Below, one piece after another: positions 23,805 through 31,614 of a stretch of DNA of 64,000 nt. Made by a program: the position numbers and the translations under genes. The stretch's first letter is position 1; each line of letters opens with the position of its first letter. The notes beneath the pieces were generated by a model that worked only from the letters and a program-made list of their open reading frames with translations, was not told where the DNA came from and did not search any database. The stretch comes from Streptomyces sp. SID13726 (GTDB lineage: Bacteria > Actinomycetota > Actinomycetes > Streptomycetales > Streptomycetaceae), in the NCBI RefSeq assembly GCF_010548375.1, contig NZ_JAAGLY010000016.1, positions 124,001 to 188,000 on the forward strand. Direction: 5' to 3'.

Positions 23805-25151
23805 ATGCTGCTCAGTTTCCGCGTGGCGAACCACCGCTCCATCCGCCAGGAGCAACAGCTCAACCTTCACCCGGTCTACGACGACGACCGGCCGTCCGGC
23901 ACCGCCTGGGAGGCCGTCCCCGTCGCGGGCGTCTTCGGCGCCAACGCCTCGGGCAAGACCAACCTCGTGGACGCGCTCCAGTACATGGCCCGCATGGTGG
24001 TCTCCTCTCATCGGGATGCCGAACCGGACGGTGGTGTCCCGCGCCACCGCTTCCTCCTCGACGACGTGGCGAAGAGCGAGCCCTCTTGGTACATCGCCGA
24101 CCTGCTGCTGGACGACGTCCGGTACACCTACGGATTCGCCGTCGACGACGACCGCGTGACCGAGGAGTGGTTGGACAGCTATCCGAAGGGCAAGAAGCGT
24201 GAGCTGTTCTCCCGCGAGGAGGACAACCTCAAGCCCGGAGCCTCCCAGGAGACCCGGCAGCTGGAACTCGTCGAGAGCATCACCGAGCCCAACGTCCTCT
24301 TCCTCTCTCTCGCCGCGCGTTCCCGCCAGCGGGACTTCCGGCCGGTGTACGACTGGTTCGCGCAGCAGTTGCGGTTCCGGCGCTCGTCGGGCCTGGCTGC
24401 GCTCTGGGGGTACGGTGCCACGCGAGCACTCAAGGACGCCGACCGGCACCCGGAGATCCTTCAGCTGCTGCGGGCCGCCGACCTGGGCATCGAAGCCTGC
24501 GGTACGGAGCGGGTCCAGGTCGACGAGGAGGTTCTCCGCAGGGACTACGGCAAGAACAGCAGCGCCCTCAATCGAGTGCTGTTCTCTCTGGAGACCGGCG
24601 GTACTGGGGAACGTGTCCGCCCCTGGGTGGGACACCGTGGTCGCGACGGCATCGTCCAAATGGATCTCCAGGACGAGTCGGCCGGCACAAAGGCACTTCT
24701 GGAGCAGGTTCCACGCTTCCTCGACGTACTGCGCGAAGGTGGAACCTTCGTCGTCGACGAAATCGACGCCAGCCTCCATTCCCTCCTCACCGCGCGCCTC
24801 ATCGGACTTTTCCAGAATCCGGAGACGAACCGCCACGGCGCCCAGCTAATCTTCACCACGCATGACCCCAGCCTGCTGGGACGCCGCGACGGGGACGACA
24901 TCCTGAAACGGGATCAGATCTGGTTCGTTGAGAAGAACGAGTACGGCGAAAGCTCCCTGTACTCACTCGCCGACTTCAAACCGCGCAAGGACGAGAACCG
25001 TGAGCGCCGCTACCTGGGGGGCAGCTACGGTGGCATCCCGTTCATCGACGAAAGCTTCACCGAGGCGCTGCTGAGGAGGGGTGGGGGGACTGACCAGAAC
25101 GCCGAAACCCAGCGGCAGCCCCAGGCAGAAGAAACCTCGCCGGGACACTGA
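23805..25151 (+). CDS. RloA/AbiLi-type AAA ATPase (defence)
   Basis: 448 residues from ATG 23805 with GGAGG eight bases upstream. OLD/RloA-like ATPase: LLSFRVANHRSIRQEQQLNL at the N-terminus, Walker A GVFGANASGKTNLVDAL (about 43-58), the long helical insert, then signature region DESAGTKALLEQVP, Walker B GGTFVVDEIDASLHSLL (about 315-332) and an H-loop LIFTTHDPSLL. The following gene is a RloB homologue overlapping its 3' end, forming the AbiL/RloAB abortive-infection pair known from restriction-linked loci. It interrupts the conserved nur-nitrobindin neighbourhood. Confidence 0.88.
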   Translation: MLLSFRVANHRSIRQEQQLNLHPVYDDDRPSGTAWEAVPVAGVFGANASGKTNLVDALQYMARMVVSSHRDAEPDGGVPRHRFLLDDVAKSEPSWYIADLLLDDVRYTYGFAVDDDRVTEEWLDSYPKGKKRELFSREEDNLKPGASQETRQLELVESITEPNVLFLSLAARSRQRDFRPVYDWFAQQLRFRRSSGLAALWGYGATRALKDADRHPEILQLLRAADLGIEACGTERVQVDEEVLRRDYGKNSSALNRVLFSLETGGTGERVRPWVGHRGRDGIVQMDLQDESAGTKALLEQVPRFLDVLREGGTFVVDEIDASLHSLLTARLIGLFQNPETNRHGAQLIFTTHDPSLLGRRDGDDILKRDQIWFVEKNEYGESSLYSLADFKPRKDENRERRYLGGSYGGIPFIDESFTEALLRRGGGTDQNAETQRQPQAEETSPGH

Positions 25152-25731
25152 CCTGACCCGTCGGGCCGACGTCAGGGACAGCGCTGACCAGTTCATGGTC
25201 GTCTGCGGCTCCGAGTCCACGGAGTACGACTACCTCAGCGGTTTCAAAGCCCACTTCAAACGACGGAACCTGTCGGTCAAAGTTGCCAAGAAACCCGGTT
25301 CACCGCTCCAGGTCGTCAACTACGCGGCGGAGCGCTGGGGCGGCGCAGGCGACGAGTTCGACCAGGTCTGGTGCGTGCTGGACGTGGACGAGTACACCGA
25401 CCTGGAACGGGCTGTCCGACGCGCGCGACAGCGACGTATCGAACTCGCCGTGTCCAATCCGTGTTTCGAGCTTTGGCTGCTGTTGCACCACACCGACCAC
25501 CAGAGCTGGACCCAGGACTACGACGCGCTCAAAAAACTACTGGGCAAGTATGGCGATGTACCAGCCGACAAATCCGTGGATTTCGCCCGGCACTACGGTG
25601 GAAATCTCTGGAAGGACGCGGTACGGCGAGCCCGTTCACTCGCGGAAGAGGGCACGGAGCACTTGCCAGAAAGTAATCCGGCAACACGTATGTGGCGGCT
25701 CGCACTGGCCATCACGGGTGAGGAGGCATAG
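25081..25731 (+). CDS. RloB-family protein (defence partner)
   Basis: 216 residues from GTG 25081, overlapping the ATPase gene by 71 bp; a GGAGG run lies almost against the GTG, and no better start precedes the conserved core. RloB features: FMVVCGSESTEYDYLSGF (about 38-55), VWCVLDVDEY (about 97-106) with acidic residues resembling a Toprim metal site, and SNPCFELWLLLH (about 124-135). RloB proteins are thought to be nucleases or effectors triggered by RloA during phage infection. The gene ends in a strong hairpin. Confidence 0.85.
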   Translation: MGGLTRTPKPSGSPRQKKPRRDTDLTRRADVRDSADQFMVVCGSESTEYDYLSGFKAHFKRRNLSVKVAKKPGSPLQVVNYAAERWGGAGDEFDQVWCVLDVDEYTDLERAVRRARQRRIELAVSNPCFELWLLLHHTDHQSWTQDYDALKKLLGKYGDVPADKSVDFARHYGGNLWKDAVRRARSLAEEGTEHLPESNPATRMWRLALAITGEEA

Positions 25732-25755
25732 AGGCCGGACCCGCCCGGCCTCTAT
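25728..25755. terminator. Hairpin between convergent rloB-like and nitrobindin genes
   Basis: ATAGAGGCCGG (25728-25738) pairs perfectly with CCGGCCTCTAT (25745-25755), loop of six bases. It begins at the stop codon of the RloB gene and serves both converging transcripts. Confidence 0.75.
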
Positions 25756-25778
25756 GCCGCGTATGCGGGGACGAACGC

Positions 25779-26354
25779 CTACTTGAAGAAGGCGATCCCG
25801 TCGTCCGGCATGTCGTCGGGGAGGGCCTTGGCCCAGCGCTCGACGTCCTCCGGGGTGACGACCTTCTTCAGGTGGGCGGACATGTAGGGGCGCAGCTCGA
25901 CCTCGGGGGTCTGCTTCTCGCCGACCCACATGAGGTCGCTCTTGACGTAGCCGTACAGGCGCTTGCCACCGGAGTACGGCCCCGAGGCCGCCGTACGCGC
26001 GACGGCGTCGGTGACCAGGTCGATCTGGGGCTTCTGCTTGGCCATCTCGCCGTACCAGATCTCGACGACACCGTCGTCGCGGACCATGGTCACCTCGACC
26101 TTGCGGTCGGCGTCGATGCGCCAGAAGCCGTGCTCGCTCTCCAGGGGGCGGACCTTGTTGCCGTCGTTGTCCAGGACCCAGGTGTGGGACTCGTACTCCA
26201 GGAAGTCCCGGCCGTCGTGGCTGAAGGTCACCTCCTGGCCGAAGTTGCACTTCTCCGAACCGGGGAAGTCGTGCACGCCAGCGCCGGCCCAGTTGCCGAG
26301 CAGGAAGGCGAGCGGGACGAGGTCCTTGTGGAGGTCGGACGGGATCTCGATCAT
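25779..26354 (-). CDS. Nitrobindin/FABP-like heme-binding beta-barrel protein
   Basis: 191 residues. The nitrobindin motif GNWAGAG (about 20-26) and the lipocalin-like strands (FLEYESHTWVLD, HGFWRIDADRKVEVTM, VEIWYGEM) match the actinobacterial FABP/THAP4-type barrel; a C-terminal His in SAHLKKV could be the proximal heme ligand. Such proteins bind ferric heme and react with NO or peroxynitrite. Single gene, followed upstream by a small membrane-protein gene on the same strand. Confidence 0.85.
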   Translation of the reverse strand: MIEIPSDLHKDLVPLAFLLGNWAGAGVHDFPGSEKCNFGQEVTFSHDGRDFLEYESHTWVLDNDGNKVRPLESEHGFWRIDADRKVEVTMVRDDGVVEIWYGEMAKQKPQIDLVTDAVARTAASGPYSGGKRLYGYVKSDLMWVGEKQTPEVELRPYMSAHLKKVVTPEDVERWAKALPDDMPDDGIAFFK

Positions 26355-26379
26355 GACGTCGGCAGTTCCTTGATGGGGG

Positions 26380-26478
26380 TCAGCGCTGGCCCTGGTACAG
26401 CTTCTTCACGGTCAGCCCGGCGAAGGCGAGGACGCCGACGCAGACCAGGACCAGCAGGGCTTCGAAGAAGATCTCCAC
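26380..26478 (-). CDS. 32-residue small membrane protein
   Basis: GTG 26478 to TGA 26380 with GAGGAG six bases upstream of the start. The predicted peptide has an acidic start (VEIFFEA), a single hydrophobic helix (LLVLVCVGVLAFAGLTV) and a basic end (KKLYQGQR), the profile of a one-pass membrane micropeptide. It lies 25 bp upstream of the nitrobindin start on the same strand and is probably cotranscribed. Too short for routine gene calling. Confidence 0.65.
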   Translation of the reverse strand: MEIFFEALLVLVCVGVLAFAGLTVKKLYQGQR

Positions 26479-26572
26479 GGGGTGCTCCTCGGATGAGCGT
26501 GGTTCGGTACGTGTGCACAAGGCCGGGCCCCAGCTTACGCGGCCGGGACCCGGGGGGCCGTGCGAGGTCCGC

Positions 26573-28075
26573 TCACCCCAGGAGCTGGCTCTGGAGGGTC
26601 ACGGTCTGCTGGAACGGTACGGGGTTCGCGGCGCCCTTGCGGGACTGCACGACCAGGGCGAGTACGTCGCCGGAGCTGATGTAGGCGTGCCGGGTCTGTT
26701 CGGTGCCGTACGGCTTCGGCTCGACGTAGACGGAGGCCGTGATGTCCTGGATGCGGGCCGCGTCCGGGAAGTGCTCGTCGGAGACGGAGGCGGTGGCGTC
26801 GCGCAGTTCGTAGCCGGGGCTGCCGTAGGGGGCGAGGTCCCGGCCGAACAGGTCGTCCACCACGGCCGCGGTGTCGAACTGCATCAGGTAGATCCGGGTG
26901 TGCGTGCCGTCCGGGGTGGTCCAGCCGCGCGCCGCGATGTGCCGCAGGCCGTTCTCGGAGAGCTTGGTGCCGAGTTCGTCGCGGTCCTCCTTCTCGGCGT
27001 ACTCCCCGAGGTAGTCCTTCACCGGCAGCCAGCCGTCGGTGCCGCGCAGTGCGGGGTCCGCGGTCGCGCCCTCGGGCGCGGGCAGCACGAGCGCCCGCAG
27101 GTCGGCGTAGTGACTCCCCGCCTTGTTGCCGGCGTCCAACGGCCCCGGCTTCCCCGCGGGCAACGGCGCCTTCCTCAACACCGGAAACACCCACCGCCCG
27201 TCCGACACGGTCCCCAGCCCTGGCACGTCCGTCCGCTCCATCCCGGCGATCCCGTAGGCGGTACCGGCTCCGAAGAGGGCGAAGGTGAGCAGGGCGGCGG
27301 TCCAGCGCAGGGTTGCTCGTAGGTGGCGGTGGTTCTTGGGGGTGGTGGTGGGCGCGGTGGGGTGCGGTGCGCCGGATTCGGGTACCTGCGCGGGCGGCGG
27401 CGCCGTAACGAGGCCGGGCGCGGACTCGGGTGCCGCCCCGGAAACGGGCGCACGAGCGGGCTCCGGCTCGGCTACGGGCCCCGAGGGCGGGGTGGGGGCG
27501 GACACGGCCTCGGCCGCGGCAACGGCCTCCGGCTCGGATACGGGCGCCGAGGGCTCGGCAGCCCGGTCCAGGGGTACGACGTCCCCCGGCTCGGTCCGCT
27601 CGGCCTGATCGGCTTGGTCTGCGTGACCGGTCTCGGTGGGCGGGTGCCCCTCCTCGACCGCGCCAACCGGCTCGACCACCTCGACCTGCCCGGCTCCGCC
27701 AGACACAGCGGGCTCGCCGACCGGTTCCGTCGCCCCGACCCGTCCCGCCTCGCCGGACCCGGCGGACTCATCGACCGACTCCGTCACCTCGACCGGTGCT
27801 GCCGCCCCGACCTGCCCGACGTCACCGGACGCGCCGACCGATCCCGTCACCACAACCTGCCCAGCCTCACCACCCTCACCGGACACGGCGGCCCCGTCGG
27901 CCGGTTCCGTCACCTCACCCGGCTCGACTCGGCTCACCTCATCCGCCGTCCCCCGCAGTGAGCCCCCGTCCAACAGCTCCCCTGCCCCGGCCCGGGCGAT
28001 CTCCGTGTTCGGGCCGTCGCTCGTTCCAGCCGACCCCGGACCCGGTACCGGCTTCGCTTCCGTCTGCTCGGTCAT
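26573..28075 (-). CDS. Membrane-anchored protein with long disordered N-terminus (operon gene 3)
   Basis: 500 residues. About 1-245 is a low-complexity Glu/Val/Pro/Ala/Gly region with degenerate repeats of the type EVTEPxDxxAxSGExGxxG; then basic KNHRHLR, a transmembrane helix (about 255-277, LRWTAALLTFALFGAGTAYGIAGM) and a ~220-residue external domain ending in FQQTVTLQSQLLG. Start ATG 28075 overlaps the stop of the preceding gene (ATGA). The external domain has the same general layout as its two operon partners. Function unknown. A frame continuing to 28696 is the neighbour's shadow. Confidence 0.8.
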   Translation of the reverse strand: MTEQTEAKPVPGPGSAGTSDGPNTEIARAGAGELLDGGSLRGTADEVSRVEPGEVTEPADGAAVSGEGGEAGQVVVTGSVGASGDVGQVGAAAPVEVTESVDESAGSGEAGRVGATEPVGEPAVSGGAGQVEVVEPVGAVEEGHPPTETGHADQADQAERTEPGDVVPLDRAAEPSAPVSEPEAVAAAEAVSAPTPPSGPVAEPEPARAPVSGAAPESAPGLVTAPPPAQVPESGAPHPTAPTTTPKNHRHLRATLRWTAALLTFALFGAGTAYGIAGMERTDVPGLGTVSDGRWVFPVLRKAPLPAGKPGPLDAGNKAGSHYADLRALVLPAPEGATADPALRGTDGWLPVKDYLGEYAEKEDRDELGTKLSENGLRHIAARGWTTPDGTHTRIYLMQFDTAAVVDDLFGRDLAPYGSPGYELRDATASVSDEHFPDAARIQDITASVYVEPKPYGTEQTRHAYISSGDVLALVVQSRKGAANPVPFQQTVTLQSQLLG

Positions 28076-28884
28076 ACCGACTCCCCCGGTTCCGCGATGC
28101 GGTCGAGTTGTTCGCGCAGGAGCATGGCGATGCCCGTCTTCTGCATGGGCTTCGCGCTGTCCGCGGTGAGGCTGACCAGGACGTTGCCCTGGTGGGCGGA
28201 GCAGAACATGGAGTCCAGTTTTTCGTCGGAGTCGGTGGGGAGGAGGTAGCAGCGGGCGTCCTTGTGGCCCTCGACGCGGGGACCCTCGCGCAGGACGTCG
28301 CCGAGGGCGTCGAAGAACTCGTCCTGGAACTCGGTGATGCCCCGGACCGCCGCCTTGTTGTCCAGCTGCGTCAGCTCGATGGTCACCGTGGAGGCCTGGT
28401 CCGTGTAGACGGAGGAAAGCTCCTCGGTGCTGACGTAGCTCCGCATCGCGACACCCGTGAGGCGCTGCTTGTCGATCCGCTTCTCCAACGCCTTGCGCTG
28501 CGTCCGCGGCAGCCCGCTCAACGACTCCTTGCGCAAGGCGGTGGCCTGGGCCCCGCTGAGCTGGGCGTCGTACCCGTACTCCCCGATGTCGGGCCCCCGG
28601 CTCCACCCGTCGGCGCCGTACGGCACGAGCATCGCGGAGAGACCCTTCGCCGGTGCCGCCTTCGCCTTGTCGGTCCGCGCCTCGGGGAACTTCCACACCG
28701 GCGCGCCCGCGTCACGATCGGCGCCGTTCACGGTGACCACGGTGAAGCCGACCCCCGCGACGACCGCCCCGGCCAGCACCACGGACCCGACGACGGCGGC
28801 GATACGGCCACGCCGGACCCGTTTCCGAACGGGGGCCGGGGTCTCGCCGGCCTCCCCCGCCCGCTGCTCCTCGTGCTCGCTCAC
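28072..28884 (-). CDS. Membrane-anchored protein of unknown function (operon gene 2)
   Basis: 270 residues from GTG 28884, overlapping the stop of the gene before it (GTGA). N-terminal 28 residues charged, helix about 29-52 (IAAVVGSVVLAGAVVAGVGFTVVTV), then an external domain with two cysteines (DARCYLLP, SMFCSAHQGN) that could be disulfide-bonded. The last residues (ELDRIAEPGESV) run into the next gene's start. Unrecognised family shared with its partners. Confidence 0.8.
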   Translation of the reverse strand: MSEHEEQRAGEAGETPAPVRKRVRRGRIAAVVGSVVLAGAVVAGVGFTVVTVNGADRDAGAPVWKFPEARTDKAKAAPAKGLSAMLVPYGADGWSRGPDIGEYGYDAQLSGAQATALRKESLSGLPRTQRKALEKRIDKQRLTGVAMRSYVSTEELSSVYTDQASTVTIELTQLDNKAAVRGITEFQDEFFDALGDVLREGPRVEGHKDARCYLLPTDSDEKLDSMFCSAHQGNVLVSLTADSAKPMQKTGIAMLLREQLDRIAEPGESV

Positions 28885-29675
28885 AGCTTCTTCACCTGCC
28901 GCTCGGCCAGATCCATGATCTTCGCCTTCGGGACGGGCTTGGTGTCCCAGACGAAGATCTTCATGAAGACGTCCCCGCGCCAGGCGACGGCGGTGGCGTT
29001 GTACTGCGGCAGATAACCGGGCTCGGTCTCCGGCTTGGTGTGGACGTAGACCATGGCGTTGTCGCTGCCCGGCACCGCCCAGCTCTTGGTGCCGGCCTCG
29101 GAGTCCTCGTAGTAGTTCTCGCTGTCGGCCACGTCGGAGGCCTGGAGCTCCTCCTCCTGCCGGTACTGGATGAGGCGGATCTCCACGCCGTAGGTGCTGC
29201 CGATCTCCCAGCCCGTGTCGGCGGAGCGGCGGAACTCCTTGGAGACGAGGTCCCCGAACGCCTCGGCCGGCTTCTTGGACAGCTTCGCCAGCTCGGCGAG
29301 CGTCATCCAGCGGTCACCGGTCACCCACTCGCCGTCCTTGGCCCCCGCAGGCTTCTTCAGCAGCAGTTTCCTCAGGTCGCCGTCGGTCTTCACGCGGCGG
29401 TCCCGGTCCGCGGACAGGGGTTCGGGGGCCGGGGTGTCGGCCTGGGCGAGCGTCGGCTGGGAGAGCGAGGCCAGCTTCGTGGGCTCGCGGTCGGCCTGGA
29501 TCAGATATCCGGTACAGGTCCCGGCGACGACGCCGAGCGCGGCGGCTCCGGCGATCAGCAGGGTGGTGCGTCCACGGCGGCGGGGCGGCCGGGCTTGGGC
29601 CGGGGCGCCTCCTGCTACCTCCGCTACTTCTGCTCCTGCTGTTTCTGCTGTTTCTGCTGCTTGGGGTTCTTGCAA
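28881..29675 (-). CDS. Membrane-anchored protein of unknown function (operon gene 1)
   Basis: 264 residues from TTG 29675; GAGG lies seven bases before it (GTGAGGAACGTCG), supporting the rare start. Ala/Glu-rich N-terminus (about 1-35), helix about 37-60 (TTLLIAGAAALGVVAGTCTGYLI), external domain rich in acidic and aromatic residues (ENYYEDSEAGTKSWAVPG). First gene of a three-gene, translationally coupled operon whose products share topology: cytoplasmic tail, one helix, ~200-residue exterior. A complex at the cell envelope is a reasonable inference. Confidence 0.8.
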   Translation of the reverse strand: MQEPQAAETAETAGAEVAEVAGGAPAQARPPRRRGRTTLLIAGAAALGVVAGTCTGYLIQADREPTKLASLSQPTLAQADTPAPEPLSADRDRRVKTDGDLRKLLLKKPAGAKDGEWVTGDRWMTLAELAKLSKKPAEAFGDLVSKEFRRSADTGWEIGSTYGVEIRLIQYRQEEELQASDVADSENYYEDSEAGTKSWAVPGSDNAMVYVHTKPETEPGYLPQYNATAVAWRGDVFMKIFVWDTKPVPKAKIMDLAERQVKKL

Positions 29676-29778
29676 CGACGTTCCTCACACCGGCCTGAAG
29701 CGCGCATGCCATATACGCGCGCACAGGAGACCCATGATCGACGTCCGGAGTTGTAGGGGCGCTGATTACGATTCGGCC

Positions 29779-30141
29779 ATGGCGAAGAAGCTCGTGATCA
29801 AGGTGACGGCGGGGGCGGATGCCCCTGAACGGTGTTCGCAGGCGTTCACGGTGGCGGCGGTGGCCGTGGCCAGCGGGGTGGACGTCTCCCTGTGGCTGAC
29901 CGGGGAGTCCGCGTGGTTCGCGCTCCCGGGGCGGGCGGCGGAGTTCGACCTCCCGCACGCGGCGCCCCTGCCCGACCTCCTGGACTCGATCCTCGCGGCC
30001 GGCCGCGTCACGCTCTGCACGCAGTGCGCGGCCCGCCGGGACATCACGGAGAAGGACGTCCTGGAGGGCGTACGGATCGCCGGGGCGCAGGTGTTCGTAC
30101 AGGAGGCACTGGGGGACGAGACCCAGGCGCTGGTCTACTGA
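29779..30141 (+). CDS. DsrE-family protein
   Basis: 120 residues from ATG 29779 (MAKKLVIKVTAGADAPERC). Matches the DsrE/DsrF/YchN alpha/beta fold: strand, AAVAVASGVDVSLWLTGESAWF, LLDSILAAGRVTLCTQCAARRDI with the conserved Cys used in sulfur-relay members (about 80-86), and a VQEAL end. TACGAT six bases before the ATG suggests a leaderless transcript. Role in sulfur transfer is inferred. Its 3' end overlaps the convergent VOC gene by 7 bp. Confidence 0.85.
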   Translation: MAKKLVIKVTAGADAPERCSQAFTVAAVAVASGVDVSLWLTGESAWFALPGRAAEFDLPHAAPLPDLLDSILAAGRVTLCTQCAARRDITEKDVLEGVRIAGAQVFVQEALGDETQALVY

Positions 30142-30527
30142 CCCTCCCGGACCTCGGTCCACAGGCAGAAGGGGTGCCCGGCGGGGTCGAAGAGCACCCG
30201 CACGTCGTCCTGCGGCTGATACTCGGCCGCCCGCGCCCCTTCCGCCACCGCCCGAGCGGTCTCGGCGTCGAGATCGTCCACCTCGATGTCCAGGTGCAGC
30301 ATCATCTGCTGCTCGCCGGGGTCACGGCTGGGCCAGGTGGGCGGCACGTACTCAGGCTCCCCCTGAAGGGCGAGCGCCACCCCCTCCACCCCCGCCGGCG
30401 GCCCGATGAGCACCCACTCGGGCTCCTCACTCCGCACGACGTACCCGAGCAGCCGCCGATAGAACCGAGCCAACTCATGCGCGTCCCGCGCATCGAGCAC
30501 CACGGTGGAAACCCTGACAGCAGCCAT
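30135..30527 (-). CDS. VOC-family (glyoxalase/bleomycin-resistance fold) protein
   Basis: 130 residues from ATG 30527. Typical beta-alpha-beta-beta-beta pairs: VRVSTVVLDARDAHELARFYRRLLG, VALALQGEPEYVPPTWP, QQMMLHLDIEVDD, and VLFDPAGHPFCLW. Metal ligands His/Glu are partly recognisable (HLDI, FCLW region). Substrate unknown; commonly annotated as glyoxalase-like. Divergent by 29 bp from the cupin gene. Confidence 0.85.
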   Translation of the reverse strand: MAAVRVSTVVLDARDAHELARFYRRLLGYVVRSEEPEWVLIGPPAGVEGVALALQGEPEYVPPTWPSRDPGEQQMMLHLDIEVDDLDAETARAVAEGARAAEYQPQDDVRVLFDPAGHPFCLWTEVREGQ

Positions 30528-30556
30528 ACGCACCCCCCTCGCTAGGGTCACACCGT

Positions 30557-30910
30557 ATGAACGACAGCGTCTACGTGGGCAACGCCGGCGAGGATGCGGC
30601 CCTGGACCGGGGCTGGCTCCTGGGGCACTTCAAGAAGGCCGGGGATCCGCGTCACAGCGAGGAAGTCGAGATCAAGTGGGGTGTTCATCCGTGCGGCGAC
30701 GAGCGGTCGCAGTGGGTGCGAGGTGAGGAACGCACCGCGCTCCTGGTTCTCGTCAGCGGGCGGTTCCGGGTGGAGCTGCCCGGTCGGAGTGTGCTGCTGG
30801 AGCGGCAGGGCGACTACGTCGTATGGGGGCGCGGAGTCGATCACTCGTGGTTCGCGGAGGAGGAGTCAGTGGTGCTGACCGTCCGCTGGCCGTCCGTCTC
30901 CGGCTACTGA
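30557..30910 (+). CDS. Cupin-like small protein
   Basis: 117 residues. The beta-strand pattern (VEIKWGVHPCGDERSQW, ALLVLVSGRFRVELPG, GDYVVWGRGVDHSWFAEEESVVLTVRW) with HPCG and DHSW histidines looks like a single-domain cupin. Such proteins are often mislabelled signal peptidase; there is no peptidase motif and no membrane segment. A TAGGGT hexamer eight bases before the ATG is a possible -10 box giving a very short leader. Confidence 0.7.
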   Translation: MNDSVYVGNAGEDAALDRGWLLGHFKKAGDPRHSEEVEIKWGVHPCGDERSQWVRGEERTALLVLVSGRFRVELPGRSVLLERQGDYVVWGRGVDHSWFAEEESVVLTVRWPSVSGY

Positions 30911-30912
30911 AC

Positions 30913-31176
30913 TCACCTCGGCCCCCGCTTCTTGCCGTCCAGTTCGTCCCACCACTCGTCCGACTTGGGGTCGCCGGAGGGGTCGTCCCACCAGCGGTCG
31001 TCGGGGCCTCGGCGGTTGGCGACCATGGCGGCGACGGGGGGAATGACCATGGCGACCACGCACATGGCGACGGCCGCCGGGATCGACCAGAGGCGGACCA
31101 CTCCCCAGGCCAGGACGAAGAGGCCGATGCAGGTGCCCATCATGGCGAAGTAGGCGTGACGGCGTCGGGCCAACAT
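30913..31176 (-). CDS. DUF3099 membrane protein
   Basis: 87 residues with two adjacent helices (about 9-26 FAMMGTCIGLFVLAWGVV and 31-52 PAAVAMCVVAMVIPPVAAMV) and a charged C-terminal tail (DDRWWDDPSGDPKSDEWWDELDGKKRGPR). This is the Streptomyces DUF3099 family, function unknown. It ends two bases after the cupin gene's stop, convergently. Confidence 0.8.
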   Translation of the reverse strand: MLARRRHAYFAMMGTCIGLFVLAWGVVRLWSIPAAVAMCVVAMVIPPVAAMVANRRGPDDRWWDDPSGDPKSDEWWDELDGKKRGPR

Positions 31177-31200
31177 ACGTCCAGCGTATGCCTGGGAACG

Positions 31201-31236
31201 CCGGAAAGCCGTACCCGCAGGGGTACGGCTTTCCGG
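31201..31236. terminator. Perfect 16-bp-stem hairpin downstream of sseC-cysA operon
   Basis: CCGGAAAGCCGTACCC (31201-31216), loop GCAG, then the exact complement (31221-31236). It lies 25 bp past the stop of the DUF1416 gene on the minus strand, so it probably ends the sulfurtransferase operon. No U-tract, as usual in Streptomyces. Confidence 0.8.
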
Positions 31237-31260
31237 TCGGTCCCGGTCGGTTCCGGTACG

Positions 31261-31548
31261 TCAGACCGCGATGGCCACCTCGGCCAGACCGCCCTGCTGC
31301 GCGACGACCGTACGGTCAGCCGTGGCTCCCGGTACCAGCGCGCGGACGGTCCACGTGCCCTCCGCCGCGTAGAAGCGGAACTGGCCCGTCGCGGAGGTCG
31401 GGACCTCCGCGGTGAACTCGCCGGTCGAGTCGAGGAGACGGACGTAGCCGACCACGGGCTCGCCGTCCTTCGTCACCTGACCCTGGATCGTGGTCTCACC
31501 GGGCTTGATCGTCGAGGCGTCCGGGCCGCCGGCCTTCGCTCCACACAT
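31261..31548 (-). CDS. sseC: DUF1416 protein (SseC-like)
   Basis: 95 residues starting MCGAKAGGPDASTIKPGETTIQGQV. A small all-beta Ig-like domain (GEPVVGYVRLLDSTGEFTAEVPTSATGQFRFYAAEGTWTVRALVPG), DUF1416. In mycobacteria and Streptomyces it is always next to a thiosulfate sulfurtransferase (cysA/sseA), as here 66 bp downstream. A role in sulfur transfer is inferred from context only. Confidence 0.88.
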   Translation of the reverse strand: MCGAKAGGPDASTIKPGETTIQGQVTKDGEPVVGYVRLLDSTGEFTAEVPTSATGQFRFYAAEGTWTVRALVPGATADRTVVAQQGGLAEVAIAV

Positions 31549-31614
31549 GTCTTTGCTCCAAGTCTCACAAGAGGTCTGACCGGAGGAAGGCCGGTCGGGG
31601 TCTGCGGAAGGGAC

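Noticed and set aside
30557..30910. Signal peptidase annotation for the cupin-like protein
   Set aside because: No Ser/Lys dyad motif and no membrane segment.
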